DNA of 64,000 nucleotides from assembly GCA_963845975.1 (NCBI GenBank), contig CAWJUD010000001.1, forward strand, positions 1-64,000. The letters are read 5' to 3'. The notes under the pieces are model-generated. The model was not told where the DNA came from. It made no database searches and was given only the letters and a program-made list of their open reading frames with translations. How positions within the stretch are numbered: the first letter of the stretch is position 1; each line of letters starts with the position of its first letter. The DNA is from JBEKIK01 sp963845975. GTDB taxonomy: Bacteria > Planctomycetota > Planctomycetia > Pirellulales > Thermoguttaceae. The position numbers and the translations under genes are program-made. Shown in pieces: positions 26,167 to 34,899 of this stretch.

Positions 26167-27957
26167 TTACAAGGGTATAGACTCTCCAGAAGAAATTCTA
26201 CGATAAACGGTCTGCTTAGTAGTCCCCACGGCCACAGCAATCTCGGCGACTGGCTTACCCTCGGTATACATTCTGTGGATCTGATCGATCTGTTTTACCG
26301 AGAGATTACTACCACCTTTTTTCGGCTCCATAGGAAACGGTTCTAATGCCTCGGCAAACATTGGCTTTAAAAAGCCTTCTACGGCTTGCAAGGCTTTGAA
26401 AACACGAGCAAATGGGCGGTTAGTGTAAAGATCTTGTAATGAGTCGCTTTGGACTGGTGTCCCGTGACATAAGAACACTCCGCAGACCTCGCCATCAGAG
26501 AGCCTCTTTACCAAATTGCCTGCTGTCTTTCGCAATTTTCCAAAGCTCAGGATTCTAAATTGGGGATAATCTTTTGTAACTCGTTTAATTAGACCATTCC
26601 TCCACAAATTCGGAATTCTTTGGTTAGAATTACCTCCCTCAGTCGGTTCTATAAACGAACGTCCATCATCGGACAGAAAAACTAAACCGTCATCTTTTGG
26701 TATAATATCAGTACCATTTTGTTTTCCCTTGGTTGTAATAATCTGTTGCTTACGGCGAGCAATCAGCCATTTGATTGCATTAACTGTATGAGGCCACAAC
26801 CAAAACTCACCGTAAACGAGCGACTTTGTTCTTACCTTGAATATAAAAGAGTCAGCAGAAGTCGAATAAAATCCTATTCGTTCCGCTTCAGGATGTTTTT
26901 GATGCAGAAGAATTTGGTTAAATTGAAGCGATCCACACTCGGCTGCTCCGTAACCACAGTTCAATCCCAGCAACATCAGAGCACGTTCAAGAGGTGTGGC
27001 ATAGTGATAGAGGACTTGGAGTTCGTTTAGGTCATAAGTATCGACTTGGGTTGACTTGGCTTTGGCGGCGATCTCTTGTTGATTCAGCTTAATTCGGACC
27101 TTGATATCGTCAAAGTCTTCTGGTTTTCTCCAATCGAACTTTGATCGATGTAGCCAACTAAAAAAACTGCGAAGCTGTTTAACATGATCCTCTGCACTAT
27201 CTACCGAGAGAGGCTTGGCTTTGCCTTTCACTGGTGGGCGATTAGCCCAGAACCTTAGCAGGTTCTCAACTTTGTCATAGTCAAGTTCAGCCAGTTTTAA
27301 ATCCTCGTGGCGTTCCTTAAAACGTTTGCAGCACTCCACTTGAAATTTTCCCCAGCCCGTGAGCCGTGGCTCACGTCCCTCGATTGGTGCTGCTAAATAA
27401 GTTTCTTTCAGATACTTAATGTAGGCATCAATAGCTTGGTGGAATGTTTGTTGAAATGCAGGTCGGTTGGGATCAGAATGCGACGAGGTATGCTGTGAGC
27501 GATGACCTACATATACCATGGAACCAGGGATCATCGATCCAAATCCCTTCAGTTCCTCAATCGCTTTGCGATGGAGGTCAGGATCAACAGAAATGATTCG
27601 AATGACATCGAAACGTTGTGCCATCTCATCAATCCAAAAATCATAATTTGGCAGGTTTCCTTCAAAGATAGGGGGGCAATCAAGGGCGACCTCATTTTGA
27701 CCGTGGGCAATTGCCTGTCCAATTTGTAGTGTGTACTTATCCCAAAAAGGTCGCTTGCCCTGCTTAGTCTCCTTCCATCTACTTTCAATTTGGACCCAGA
27801 GTTTTTCGAGCAGCAGATTGGCAAGTTTTGCAGAAGATTCGTCTCGACCTAAGTAGAAGGTATGGGTAATGATTTTTTCTCCCATCTGTTTCCAGCCGAT
27901 GGATCGAGAAAATAGTCCCTTATTATTCCTTTTTAGCTCTACTCGTTTTATAGCCAT
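26167..27957 (-). CDS. Tyrosine-recombinase-like integrase with C-terminal HTH
   Basis: 596 aa. Core-binding-like helical domain (about 190-310), then a catalytic-like domain: LGLNCGYGAAECGSL at the usual Arg-I position (no Arg), KLRKT (Arg II), CHGTP (His) and LYTNR (Tyr nucleophile). The C-terminus adds a resolvase-type HTH (LSVKQIDQIHRMYTEGKPVAEIAVAVG...TVYRRI). The divergent Arg-I region is also seen in planctomycete integrase relatives. Placement next to the tmRNA 3' end suggests it integrated the 19.8-28 kb element into ssrA. Confidence 0.75.
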   Translation of the reverse strand: MAIKRVELKRNNKGLFSRSIGWKQMGEKIITHTFYLGRDESSAKLANLLLEKLWVQIESRWKETKQGKRPFWDKYTLQIGQAIAHGQNEVALDCPPIFEGNLPNYDFWIDEMAQRFDVIRIISVDPDLHRKAIEELKGFGSMIPGSMVYVGHRSQHTSSHSDPNRPAFQQTFHQAIDAYIKYLKETYLAAPIEGREPRLTGWGKFQVECCKRFKERHEDLKLAELDYDKVENLLRFWANRPPVKGKAKPLSVDSAEDHVKQLRSFFSWLHRSKFDWRKPEDFDDIKVRIKLNQQEIAAKAKSTQVDTYDLNELQVLYHYATPLERALMLLGLNCGYGAAECGSLQFNQILLHQKHPEAERIGFYSTSADSFIFKVRTKSLVYGEFWLWPHTVNAIKWLIARRKQQIITTKGKQNGTDIIPKDDGLVFLSDDGRSFIEPTEGGNSNQRIPNLWRNGLIKRVTKDYPQFRILSFGKLRKTAGNLVKRLSDGEVCGVFLCHGTPVQSDSLQDLYTNRPFARVFKALQAVEGFLKPMFAEALEPFPMEPKKGGSNLSVKQIDQIHRMYTEGKPVAEIAVAVGTTKQTVYRRISSGESIPL

Positions 27958-28132
27958 GCAAACGTCGCAGATTATCTCATGACAGGTTTGATTCTATTAT
28001 CAAAAGATGTAATTATCGCATATCTTTTGATACAATGCAACAAATCTTTCGATATTTATCGTCAAATTTTTTGATACTTATGGCTATGATATAATATTGG
28101 GCAGGGAACGTTAAATTCATAACTCCATAAAT

Positions 28133-28168
28133 AAAGCCGACTTACGATTATTATCATAAGTCGGCTTT
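28133..28168 (-). terminator. Terminator of tmRNA
   Basis: Perfect 12-bp stem AAAGCCGACTTA (28133-28144) / TAAGTCGGCTTT (28157-28168). On the minus strand it is followed by TTTATTTAT and begins 3 bases after the tmRNA CCA end (28171). Confidence 0.85.
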
Positions 28169-28170
28169 TG

Positions 28171-28529
28171 TGGAGGCGGCGGGAATCGAACCCGCGTCCC
28201 GCGACATTTCCATGCTGGTTTCTACGTGCGTAGCCGGATGATTTAAGCCTTCGCCGCTCAAGCCCCAACCGACTGGGTTTTTAAACGGCTAGCCGGGCAC
28301 TTTTTTAATCCTGGGCGTACCCAACGTTGACCCAAGACGATCCGGAATTTGTGACCAGCAGTCGGACCTCTCCGGCGGAGGCCCTCAGCCGGGGTTGCCT
28401 TTTATTAGGCAGCCATTGCGAGTTGAGACTCGGCAATTAATTAGGTGGTCGGCTTTTATCGTGGCCTGCTGACCAACCACGGCACGCCGCCCGCACTTCA
28501 ACCTGTCCGGTCGAATCCAATTCGCCCCC
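28171..28529 (-). ncRNA. ssrA: tmRNA (ssrA)
   Basis: Minus strand, about 359 nt. The 5' end GGGGGCGAATTGGATTCGACC and 3' end with T-arm-like GGTTCGATTCCCGCC and terminal CCA give the tRNA-like domain of tmRNA. The open tag reads GCC GAG TCT CAA CTC GCA ATG GCT GCC TAA TAA (28408-28434 plus stops), i.e. AESQLAMAA, nine residues ending in the usual AA. tmRNA rescues stalled ribosomes and tags the products for proteolysis. The start of the tag (resume codon) is inferred by comparison with other planctomycete tags. The integrase gene lies just downstream of its 3' end. Confidence 0.93.
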
Positions 28530-28538
28530 AAAGTAAAG

Positions 28539-28570
28539 GGTTCAGGGTTCGGGGGTCAGGGTTCAGGACT
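28539..28570. repeat. GTTCAGG-type dispersed repeat
   Basis: Short run of GTTCAGGGTTCGGGGGTCAGG-like units just before the tmRNA promoter side. Same repeat family as at 44282, 59997 and 62531. Confidence 0.6.
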
Positions 28571-28773
28571 CACTCTTGATCCTTACCATCGAAACTTAAT
28601 ATCATTATAAGCGAAATATACCTATTTTGAAAGGTGATTAAAGTTGGATATCCTGATAATTAAGTGCCTGAAGAGAAGGAAGGCATGATTTGCCGCTTTT
28701 TAATGCTTATTCATAGAAATGGCCGGATGAGGAATTTTCGTAAGGCAGAAGCAATAATCAGTGATAATCCTTT

Positions 28774-29319
28774 TTAATCCCTTTTGGCGTCTCTGTTTCT
28801 ACGCCATTGTGCTGATAAATAGCGACACGCTAGTGCGGCTAAAAGGAGAGGGAAAAAGAAAATAAACTCGATGATGCTAACTCGCAACGTTTCCCAAGTT
28901 ATAAATGGTGGAGTGACAGGCCAATGGCCGAACCACGGCAACGGCAGGGCAAGGTGAGCATTGCTCAAAGGCCAAAAAACGGGAATTCCGAAGCCATGAT
29001 TGTAAAAGGAGTCCAGCAACAGATGGCTTAAACAACTCATTGCTCCACCACCAATAACTCGCCAACTGGTTATCTGAGGAAAGATAGAATGGAAGGACCG
29101 TAAAAGAATTGCGACCAATATACTTAGAACCAAGTTTACATAAAGACTGTGGCTGATAATGTATCCTTTAGTACCCCAAAAAAGCAAGGAAAAATCCGGC
29201 AGATTGGCAAGCACGATGAATGCGACCAAAACAGACGCTTGCTTCTTCGGTTGCATCTCACGCGGTATAACCGCTACGCCAATCGCAGCACCAACCAAAC
29301 TATGGCCAATCGGACTCAT
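28774..29319 (-). CDS. YdjM-like membrane-bound metal-dependent hydrolase
   Basis: 181 aa, four or five hydrophobic segments. Starts MSPIGHSLVGAAIGVA with the early His; later NLPDFSLLFWG, IISHSLYVN and CLSHLLLDSFYNHGFGIPVF carry the His/Asp residues typical of the YdjM/LexA-regulated inner membrane hydrolase family. Family members are proposed to hydrolyse a lipid or cell-envelope substrate; in vivo substrates are unknown. The first ATG is used. Confidence 0.8.
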   Translation of the reverse strand: MSPIGHSLVGAAIGVAVIPREMQPKKQASVLVAFIVLANLPDFSLLFWGTKGYIISHSLYVNLVLSILVAILLRSFHSIFPQITSWRVIGGGAMSCLSHLLLDSFYNHGFGIPVFWPLSNAHLALPLPWFGHWPVTPPFITWETLRVSIIEFIFFFPLLLAALACRYLSAQWRRNRDAKRD

Positions 29320-29327
29320 ACCTTGCC

Positions 29328-29717
29328 TCAGTCACGAACAATCCGATAGTCAGCAACTCGTCCATTTGCATCCAAACGAACCACTAACCACTCGGAGTCG
29401 ATTGAAATAAAGGCACGTTCATAACCAAGCCAGTATACCAAATCCCAGTCTTTAAAGTACCCGGTTGCCGGCGGCTCGCCAAGAAGCGACACCACTTTTG
29501 CCCGAGTCATACCACGAAGTGTACCCTGTTTGATGAGTTGATCCGCCATGCTCAGCCGAACACCTTTCTGGATTTGAATTTCGTCTCGCCAAACAACCGG
29601 ATCAAATTCTCGGTCTGGGAGCCAATACTGATAAACCAATAAGATGTAAACAAGAGTCAAGACAGCAACAATTGACATAGCAATAACAAGCCATGATTTT
29701 TGTTTCCATATCGTCAT
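29328..29717 (-). CDS. Membrane-anchored SmpA/OmlA-like protein
   Basis: About 129 aa. One transmembrane helix (SWLVIAMSIVAVLTLVYILL) then a soluble part with GMTRAKVVSLLGEPP..., DWDLVYWLGYERAFISID and LDANGRVADYRIV, the core of the SmpA/BamE-like domain (beta-lactamase-inhibitor-like fold). Chosen ATG 29717 with GGA just upstream; a longer GTG start at 29792 adds 25 residues of less typical sequence. Probably exposed at the periplasmic side. It ends 8 bases from the neighbouring membrane-hydrolase gene on the same strand, so they may be cotranscribed. Confidence 0.65.
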   Translation of the reverse strand: MTIWKQKSWLVIAMSIVAVLTLVYILLVYQYWLPDREFDPVVWRDEIQIQKGVRLSMADQLIKQGTLRGMTRAKVVSLLGEPPATGYFKDWDLVYWLGYERAFISIDSEWLVVRLDANGRVADYRIVRD

Positions 29718-29870
29718 ATTGCTTTTCCATATATTTAAAGAAAAGGGGATATCACTAATAATTGAATGTTCTGCATGGTCAACCGGGTCCACAAAGTGTG
29801 AAATCTAATCCACCTGTCAGTCAATATCTGTACCGGCGCTTATTCACACTCATTTCTCCTGCTATTATCA

Positions 29871-30011
29871 TTACGGATGCAGCGTAATTGCAATCAGCAT
29901 AATCTGCCGTTTTTCCGGACCATAGCACCAAAACACTCGATAAGCATCTGGCGTCTGATTCTGCGCATACGCCTCGAACACCTTCTGATTCTTGTCATAA
30001 GGGTGCGGCAA
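29871..30011 (-). pseudogene. RelE-like toxin remnant
   Basis: 46-codon frame ending in TAA: LPHPYDKNQKVFEAYAQNQ, then TPDAYRVFWCYGPEKRQ and IMLIAITLHP. The R-FW.YGP...I.ll.ItlHP pattern matches the tail of RelE/ParE-type toxins or related phage-derived proteins. A stop lies four codons upstream (RFFYS then a TAA), so only the tail remains. A 3-copy palindromic repeat follows. Confidence 0.45.
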
Positions 30012-30078
30012 AGAATAAAAAAACCTTTAACTCTGTGATAATGAACGCTTCAAATTGTTACATTCATCGGGAATACTG

Positions 30079-30114
30079 CCCCTCACCCTAGCCCTCTCCC
30101 GGAGGGAGAGGGGA
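30079..30114. repeat. CCCTCACCCTAGCCCTCTCC repeat copy
   Basis: Copy of the dispersed repeat that contains CCCTCACCCTA, then CCCTCTCCC and its inverted GGGAGAGGGG. Copies also lie at 61068-61095, 62421-62459 and 62660-62680. Confidence 0.6.
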
Positions 30115-30141
30115 CTTTTTCGATAGGCTCTTTAGAAGTAG

Positions 30142-30268
30142 GTCAGGTACCCCGTACCTGACTGTTTGCCTTGGTATTAGCCGATAGATGTCAGGTACGG
30201 GGTACCTGACCTACGGGTCTGTTTGCCTTAGTTTGTCTTAGATAGATGTCAGGTACAGAGTACCTGAC
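30142..30268. repeat. Three 21-bp palindromes
   Basis: Three copies of a perfect palindrome-like unit, GTCAGGTAC, three bases, GTACCTGAC, at 30142-30162 (CCC loop), 30190-30210 (GGG loop) and 30248-30268 (AGA loop), separated by about 27 and 37 bases. Flanks (TAGATGTCAGG, CCTACGGGTC) also recur. REP-like element cluster. Confidence 0.75.
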
Positions 30269-30433
30269 CTACGAGTCTACGGGTCTTTCATACACCTCCA
30301 AACTGACTCACTACCACTCCTTCGCCCCCCCTTTTATAAAAAAGCCATCTCTGGCAGAATAACGTGATTCACCACTTATCGGACACAACCCGACGGGGGG
30401 TGCTAGAGCAAATTTTGTCTAACGGAGTTTCGC

Positions 30434-31330
30434 ATGTTTAAAAACTTTAATCCTTCATTCCTCGGCCTATCAGGACATCAAAGCGAGGTCATCGAACTTG
30501 CCCTGACTTATGGCTTTGCAGGAATGGACTTGAACATAGCCGATTTTGCCACCCGGGTGCGGCTTAAAGGCCTGCCTTATGCCCGGCGTCTTATTGACAG
30601 CGCAAAAATTCGCATCGGCACATTTCAATTGCCCGTCGATTACGATACCGACGAAGAAACTTTCCACAAAGACCTGAAAAAACTGCAGGAATATGCCGAC
30701 GCGGCCGTGGCCATCGGGTGCACGCGATGTTTTGTCACGCTTAGTCCGGCCGCCGACAAGCGACCATACCACGAGAACTTTGAATTCCATCGCCGGCGTT
30801 TTCAGGAAATCGCCGCGGTACTGAAAGCGGTCGATATTAACCTGGCCCTGGGTTTCCAGGCGGCCGAGTATCTCCGCCGCAACCAGGCCTTCCAATTCAT
30901 CCACGATATCGACGCCTTGACTCTGCTTTTAAACATGATCGACTCGCCGAACGTGGGCCTGCTGTTGGACGTTTGGGAGGTATTCGCCAGCGGCGGATCG
31001 CTGGAATCGATTCGCAAAATTCCCCAGCACCAAATCGTGGCCGTGCAGATTGCCGAACTGCCGGCGCAAACGCCTGTAGCAGAGTTGGACGATAAATCCC
31101 GCCTCCTGCCCGACGCTCAAAACGGCCGGATCGGCATTCCTTCCATCCTTTCCTACCTGGCTGAAATCGGCTACGACGGACCGGTCACCGTAAAACCATG
31201 CCGCGCGGTGTTTCCATCGCGGCGCCGCGACACAATCGTAAAACTAACCAGCGAGTCGTTGGACAAAGTATGGCGCGAGGCCTGCTTGCCCACCCCCGCC
31301 CGACCGTTCGTCGCCGCCGCCCACGAGTAA
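30434..31330 (+). CDS. Sugar phosphate isomerase/epimerase (TIM barrel)
   Basis: 298 aa of the xylose isomerase-like/AP endonuclease-2 TIM barrel. Conserved acidic and histidine strands include AGMDLNIADF near the start, VDYDTDEETFH, FVTLSPAADK, VGLLLDVWEV and a final GYDGPVTVKP. GGAG 6 bases before the ATG supports the start. Enzymes of this family isomerise or epimerise keto-sugars using divalent metals; the substrate is unknown. Probably a core metabolic gene. Confidence 0.8.
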   Translation: MFKNFNPSFLGLSGHQSEVIELALTYGFAGMDLNIADFATRVRLKGLPYARRLIDSAKIRIGTFQLPVDYDTDEETFHKDLKKLQEYADAAVAIGCTRCFVTLSPAADKRPYHENFEFHRRRFQEIAAVLKAVDINLALGFQAAEYLRRNQAFQFIHDIDALTLLLNMIDSPNVGLLLDVWEVFASGGSLESIRKIPQHQIVAVQIAELPAQTPVAELDDKSRLLPDAQNGRIGIPSILSYLAEIGYDGPVTVKPCRAVFPSRRRDTIVKLTSESLDKVWREACLPTPARPFVAAAHE

Positions 31331-31375
31331 ATAATTTGGCAATCGTTTACGGAGTGGGTATCTATTATAATGTAG

Positions 31376-31455
31376 TAGGCACACTCCGTGTGCCGTCTGC
31401 CCGACTGGCAATTGCGTCGTCTAAAACACCACAAACGGCACACGGAGTGTGCCTA
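31376..31455. repeat. Inverted repeat with 21-bp arms
   Basis: Perfect 21-bp arms, TAGGCACACTCCG..., at 31376-31396 and inverted at 31435-31455, enclosing about 38 bases. It lies between the isomerase stop and the start of the next gene and overlaps the upstream part of an open frame whose translation (MCRLPDWQLRR...) is not protein-like. Confidence 0.7.
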
Positions 31456-31465
31456 TTACATTGCA

Positions 31466-32416
31466 ATGTTTCATTGGGACAACGGTCTGGTACTGACCAA
31501 AGCCCGCCTGGCGATTGACTTTCGCCGCCGCCAGCCCCGCGCATTCATTTCCCACGCCCACAGCGATCATATCGCCCGGCACGAACTTGCCCTTTGCACG
31601 CCGGCCACCGCTGCGCTATACCAGCTACGGCTCGGCCCGCGTCCCACCTTGTGCATGCCTTACCGGCAGACGATCGACTGGGGCGGTCTGCAACTGACCG
31701 CCTATCCGGCCGGACATTGCCTGGGCTCGGCCATGCTCTTGGCCCGGGACGGCGTTCAAACTTTGCTCTACACCGGCGATTTCAAACTTGGCCCATCGGC
31801 CACGGCCGAGCCCGCCGAATTGCCCCATGCCGACATTTTGGTGATCGAGAGCACATACGGCACGCCGCAATATCGAATGCCGCCGCGCGAAACGGCAATC
31901 GAGCAACTTATCACTCTCGTCCGACAGGCGCTCGACGACGGCGCTCTGCCGGTCATCCAGGCATACATCCTCGGCAAGGCCCAGGAAGTAACGCGGATAT
32001 TGACCTCCGCGGATATCCCCGTGCTGCAACATCGTAAAATCTTCGAAGTCAGTCGCATATATCAAGAGTTCGGCGTTTCATTGGGCCGTTTTGAGCCTTT
32101 CACCGGCCAGACTCCTCCAGGCTGGGCGTTGATCGTACCACCCGGCATGGGCTGGGTGCACCAATCGGGCCGGCAAGTCAGTTTCGCGGTTACCGGCTGG
32201 GCCATCGATCCCCGGGCGAAATACCGCTTTCGCGTGGATCACGCCATTCCACTTTCCGACCATGCCGATTACGACGAACTATTCGAGGCCATCAACCGGG
32301 TCGCGCCCCGCATCGTTTATTGCACGCACGGTCCCGAGAGTTTCGTCCAATGCTTGCTCGAAGCGGGCCTCGATGCCCATCCACTGGGTCGCCCCACCCA
32401 AAAACGCCTGTTTTAA
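31466..32416 (+). CDS. MBL-fold (beta-CASP-like) exonuclease
   Basis: About 316 aa from ATG 31466 (MFHWDNGLVLTKARLAIDF). Motif ISHAHSDH (the metallo-beta-lactamase HxHxDH) near residue 30, then YTGDF, LVIESTYG, and the C-terminal LSDHADYDELFEAINRVAPR with IVYCTHGPESF typical of ligase-associated or mRNA-processing nucleases of the beta-CASP group. Probably a metal-dependent exonuclease acting on RNA or DNA. The GTG at 31388 begins inside the palindromic repeat and is not used. Confidence 0.8.
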   Translation: MFHWDNGLVLTKARLAIDFRRRQPRAFISHAHSDHIARHELALCTPATAALYQLRLGPRPTLCMPYRQTIDWGGLQLTAYPAGHCLGSAMLLARDGVQTLLYTGDFKLGPSATAEPAELPHADILVIESTYGTPQYRMPPRETAIEQLITLVRQALDDGALPVIQAYILGKAQEVTRILTSADIPVLQHRKIFEVSRIYQEFGVSLGRFEPFTGQTPPGWALIVPPGMGWVHQSGRQVSFAVTGWAIDPRAKYRFRVDHAIPLSDHADYDELFEAINRVAPRIVYCTHGPESFVQCLLEAGLDAHPLGRPTQKRLF

Positions 32417-32608
32417 TATTTTGTGTACTTGGTATTCAGCTTTTAGCAACCAACCGGAAAACTTAACAGACAATTAAAAATCCCTAACCACTACCCCTCG
32501 CCTAATATCCACCGATATAATTCTTTATTAAAGGAACTTATTGAACTTGCATTACGTAAAAAATCGAGGAACATCAACTGACAAGCGTTTATTTCAAGTA
32601 GTCCTGCC

Positions 32609-33049
32609 ATGAAGTCCATCGTCCGTATCGCCATTTTTTCGATCACCTTTAGTTTAGCGAGCCAAATTCTCATGACATCAGTTCAAGCCGACGATAAAAA
32701 ATCAAAAATGCCCGATTCTTGGTCGGGCGTAGTCCGAGACGCATCGCTTCGCAACTTAGCCCCGGCCAAAGGATACATCGCCGATGAGAAAACCTGGCAA
32801 AATCTCTGGAAAAAGTGGCGCGGCGATCAGAGCGAACCGCCGAAAATCGACTTCACCAAAGAGATCGTCCTCGTTGCCACGGCAAACGGCCCGAATCAGA
32901 TGTTCGGCAATCCAAGACTTAACAAGGAAGGCGCCGTAACGTTTATTCCAGCCGCTACGTTGTTGGCCGGTCCCGGCTTCGGCTACTTATTGGCAAGGCT
33001 TCCCATCCAAGGCGTCAAGAGCATTAATCGGAAACCATTCGATCCTTGA
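32609..33049 (+). CDS. Secreted hypothetical protein
   Basis: 146 aa. Signal peptide MKSIVRIAIFSITFSLASQI with a cleavage candidate at SVQA-DD. The mature part has IADEKTWQNLWKKWRGD and FTKEIVLVATANGPN followed by a glycine-rich tail; the shape hints at a periplasmic domain with beta strands. Planctomycete protein of unknown function. Its end meets a convergent 10-bp hairpin (33058-33085). Confidence 0.6.
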   Translation: MKSIVRIAIFSITFSLASQILMTSVQADDKKSKMPDSWSGVVRDASLRNLAPAKGYIADEKTWQNLWKKWRGDQSEPPKIDFTKEIVLVATANGPNQMFGNPRLNKEGAVTFIPAATLLAGPGFGYLLARLPIQGVKSINRKPFDP

Positions 33050-33057
33050 AACACCGC

Positions 33058-33085
33058 GGGGCGGCAGCGTTCGTACTGCCGCCCC
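33058..33085. terminator. Hairpin between convergent genes
   Basis: Perfect 10-bp arms GGGGCGGCAG (33058-33067) / CTGCCGCCCC (33076-33085). No long T run, but it separates the plus-strand 33049 stop from the minus-strand gene ending at 33117, so it could end both transcripts. Confidence 0.45.
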
Positions 33086-33116
33086 AAGGGTCTTATGGCA
33101 AGCGTTTGCTCGTAGT

Positions 33117-34226
33117 TTACCAAGCGTATTGCAGGTATCCCGTCAGCGCCGTCTGCTCGGACTTGACCAACACGCCGTTGGTCCACGACTCGTCGACTCT
33201 CAACGGCTCGTTCAGCATGCGGTGCGTGCCGGTAGTGCGAATACGCGTGTAATCGGCCTGCAAGCCCAGCGAGAGATGGCAATTAAGCGGGACATCGGCG
33301 ACAAGGGCAAAATGCAGTGCATCTCCGCCCGTGCTCTCCATCGTATACCGGTTTCCCTCGCGGAGCAGGTGGTGATCGACGTTGTAGGCGCCGGCTGCCC
33401 CATAATCAAATTGGAATATCAAGTTGACCGGCGGCCGGCACTCGCGCTCTATCGATCTGCGTAGTTGAGCACCGACATAACCGATGTAATATTGCTGGTT
33501 GAACGTGATTGTGTCGCCCTCGTAGTATGGGCCAAGAGGGGGGACAATATAATCAATATTGTAGGCTGTAATGTCGAATCGCTGGAACCGGAATCCGGCC
33601 AAAGGCCATACTTCAATCGGCATCCCCAGCAAACAATTCGAATATTTATAGTCGCCTTCAAGCTCGAGTTTCTGTCCGTCATTCCACCGTTCCGACGAAT
33701 GTGTGAAGCTGTCTAGACGAGTGGGATTATTTCTCGGATCGTTAATGTTCCAGTCGCAGTCCGACATAACCCCGTCGATATGCTGGACCATGGGCATCAG
33801 CCATTCGAGGTGAATGTCCAAATTCGGCTTCTGCACCCCAACCCGCAAACCCGTCCACGTTGAGTTCAAGGAAAAGTCGAGCTTGCTTAAGGGAGCATAT
33901 TGGGGGCCAGTCGGGGGCTGCGTTCCAAACTGGTAGGCCGTGTAGCCGAACATCTGCTGGATCCGGTAATCGATGTACCAGACCCGACAGGGATCCATGC
34001 AGATGCAACACCCGCATCCGTTGTCGCTCTCACATTTTTGCGAGCAAATTGACTCCTCAATACATGGCGGTTGTGATAATGCCGCGGTCTTCTGATCGCC
34101 GGATGCGCTCGCCGCCTCGCTTTTATCGCCGGATACATAGTAATAACTTCCAGCCTGGACAAGCCCCGCCTGGCACGCCAAAAAGACTGCCAATAACAGC
34201 AATACATGTCGCACAAAAATCTTCAT
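33117..34226 (-). CDS. Outer-membrane beta-barrel, omptin-like fold
   Basis: About 369 aa. Signal peptide MKIFVRHVLLLLAVFLACQAG, then a CGCCICMDPC cysteine cluster. The barrel part has DFSLNSTWTGLRVGVQ, HLEWLMP, SDCDWN and DSFTHSSER, resembling omptin-type or Protochlamydia outer-membrane barrels, and the last residue is Trp. ATG 34226 has AGGAG 8 bases upstream; a longer frame to 34340 is not preferred. Probably located in the outer membrane; any protease role is unproven since catalytic residues were not confirmed. Confidence 0.65.
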   Translation of the reverse strand: MKIFVRHVLLLLAVFLACQAGLVQAGSYYYVSGDKSEAASASGDQKTAALSQPPCIEESICSQKCESDNGCGCCICMDPCRVWYIDYRIQQMFGYTAYQFGTQPPTGPQYAPLSKLDFSLNSTWTGLRVGVQKPNLDIHLEWLMPMVQHIDGVMSDCDWNINDPRNNPTRLDSFTHSSERWNDGQKLELEGDYKYSNCLLGMPIEVWPLAGFRFQRFDITAYNIDYIVPPLGPYYEGDTITFNQQYYIGYVGAQLRRSIERECRPPVNLIFQFDYGAAGAYNVDHHLLREGNRYTMESTGGDALHFALVADVPLNCHLSLGLQADYTRIRTTGTHRMLNEPLRVDESWTNGVLVKSEQTALTGYLQYAW

Positions 34227-34899
34227 GATTTGTACTCCTGATCTGAAGAGACTAATAATCGCGCTAGGCCCTTTTACATGATTCGGCGGAAAGTGTGGAT
34301 AAAGTGACAATCTCAAGAACAAGTAAAACCTCTTCTCCATCTTGCCATTCTGGTACGACCGTCAGAGTTTGTGCCTTGATTACCCTCTAATCTGCGGCAG
34401 CACATAACGATAGCAATCGGTCTTTGGCTCAAGGCCCCAAGGGTCGCTCGGAAATGTCATTTGACGCCGCACCGGAGCGAGAATTAAGGATCAGCATGAT
34501 CGCCGGTGTATCGGTTCTGGCGCCATAATCGGAAATGTTCGCCTAATTCCACATATTTGATCTAGATTGGGCCTTACCCGGTAGAAAATGTTCCCCTTCC
34601 TACCTGGGGGCAACAGGGCGCAGAGTTTACACGATTACCAATACCAATATGGCTGGCTTTTCCTCTCCAAGTTCTTCTAATTGTTAAATATCATGATACC
34701 TTTTCGAGCACAAGCGCACACAGGCTATGTAGTGCAGATGGACCATCGCAAGCATAAACACCGACATGTCACCCCTAATTGCACGCCATACGCATCTACG
34801 CCAAGGGATCGCTCATATGATCGTCCCCAAAGAATTGCTCATGTGGATCTGCCGCCGACATCTACCGGGGAAGTGTATGTGGGCAAAGGCGTTCCACGG
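34227..34899. other. Intergenic, no gene supported
   Basis: About 673 bases between two minus-strand genes. An open plus-strand frame at 34681-34983 overlaps the next gene and lacks support. No RNA gene was recognised. Confidence 0.4.

Noticed and set aside
1..28170. Second copy of the tmRNA 3' end as left attachment site
   Set aside because: No repeat longer than about 8 bases of TGGAGGCGG was found by eye, so attL/attR could not be placed.
31388..31465. N-terminal extension of the MBL nuclease frame
   Set aside because: It is the translation of the inverted repeat; ATG 31466 gives a normal protein start.
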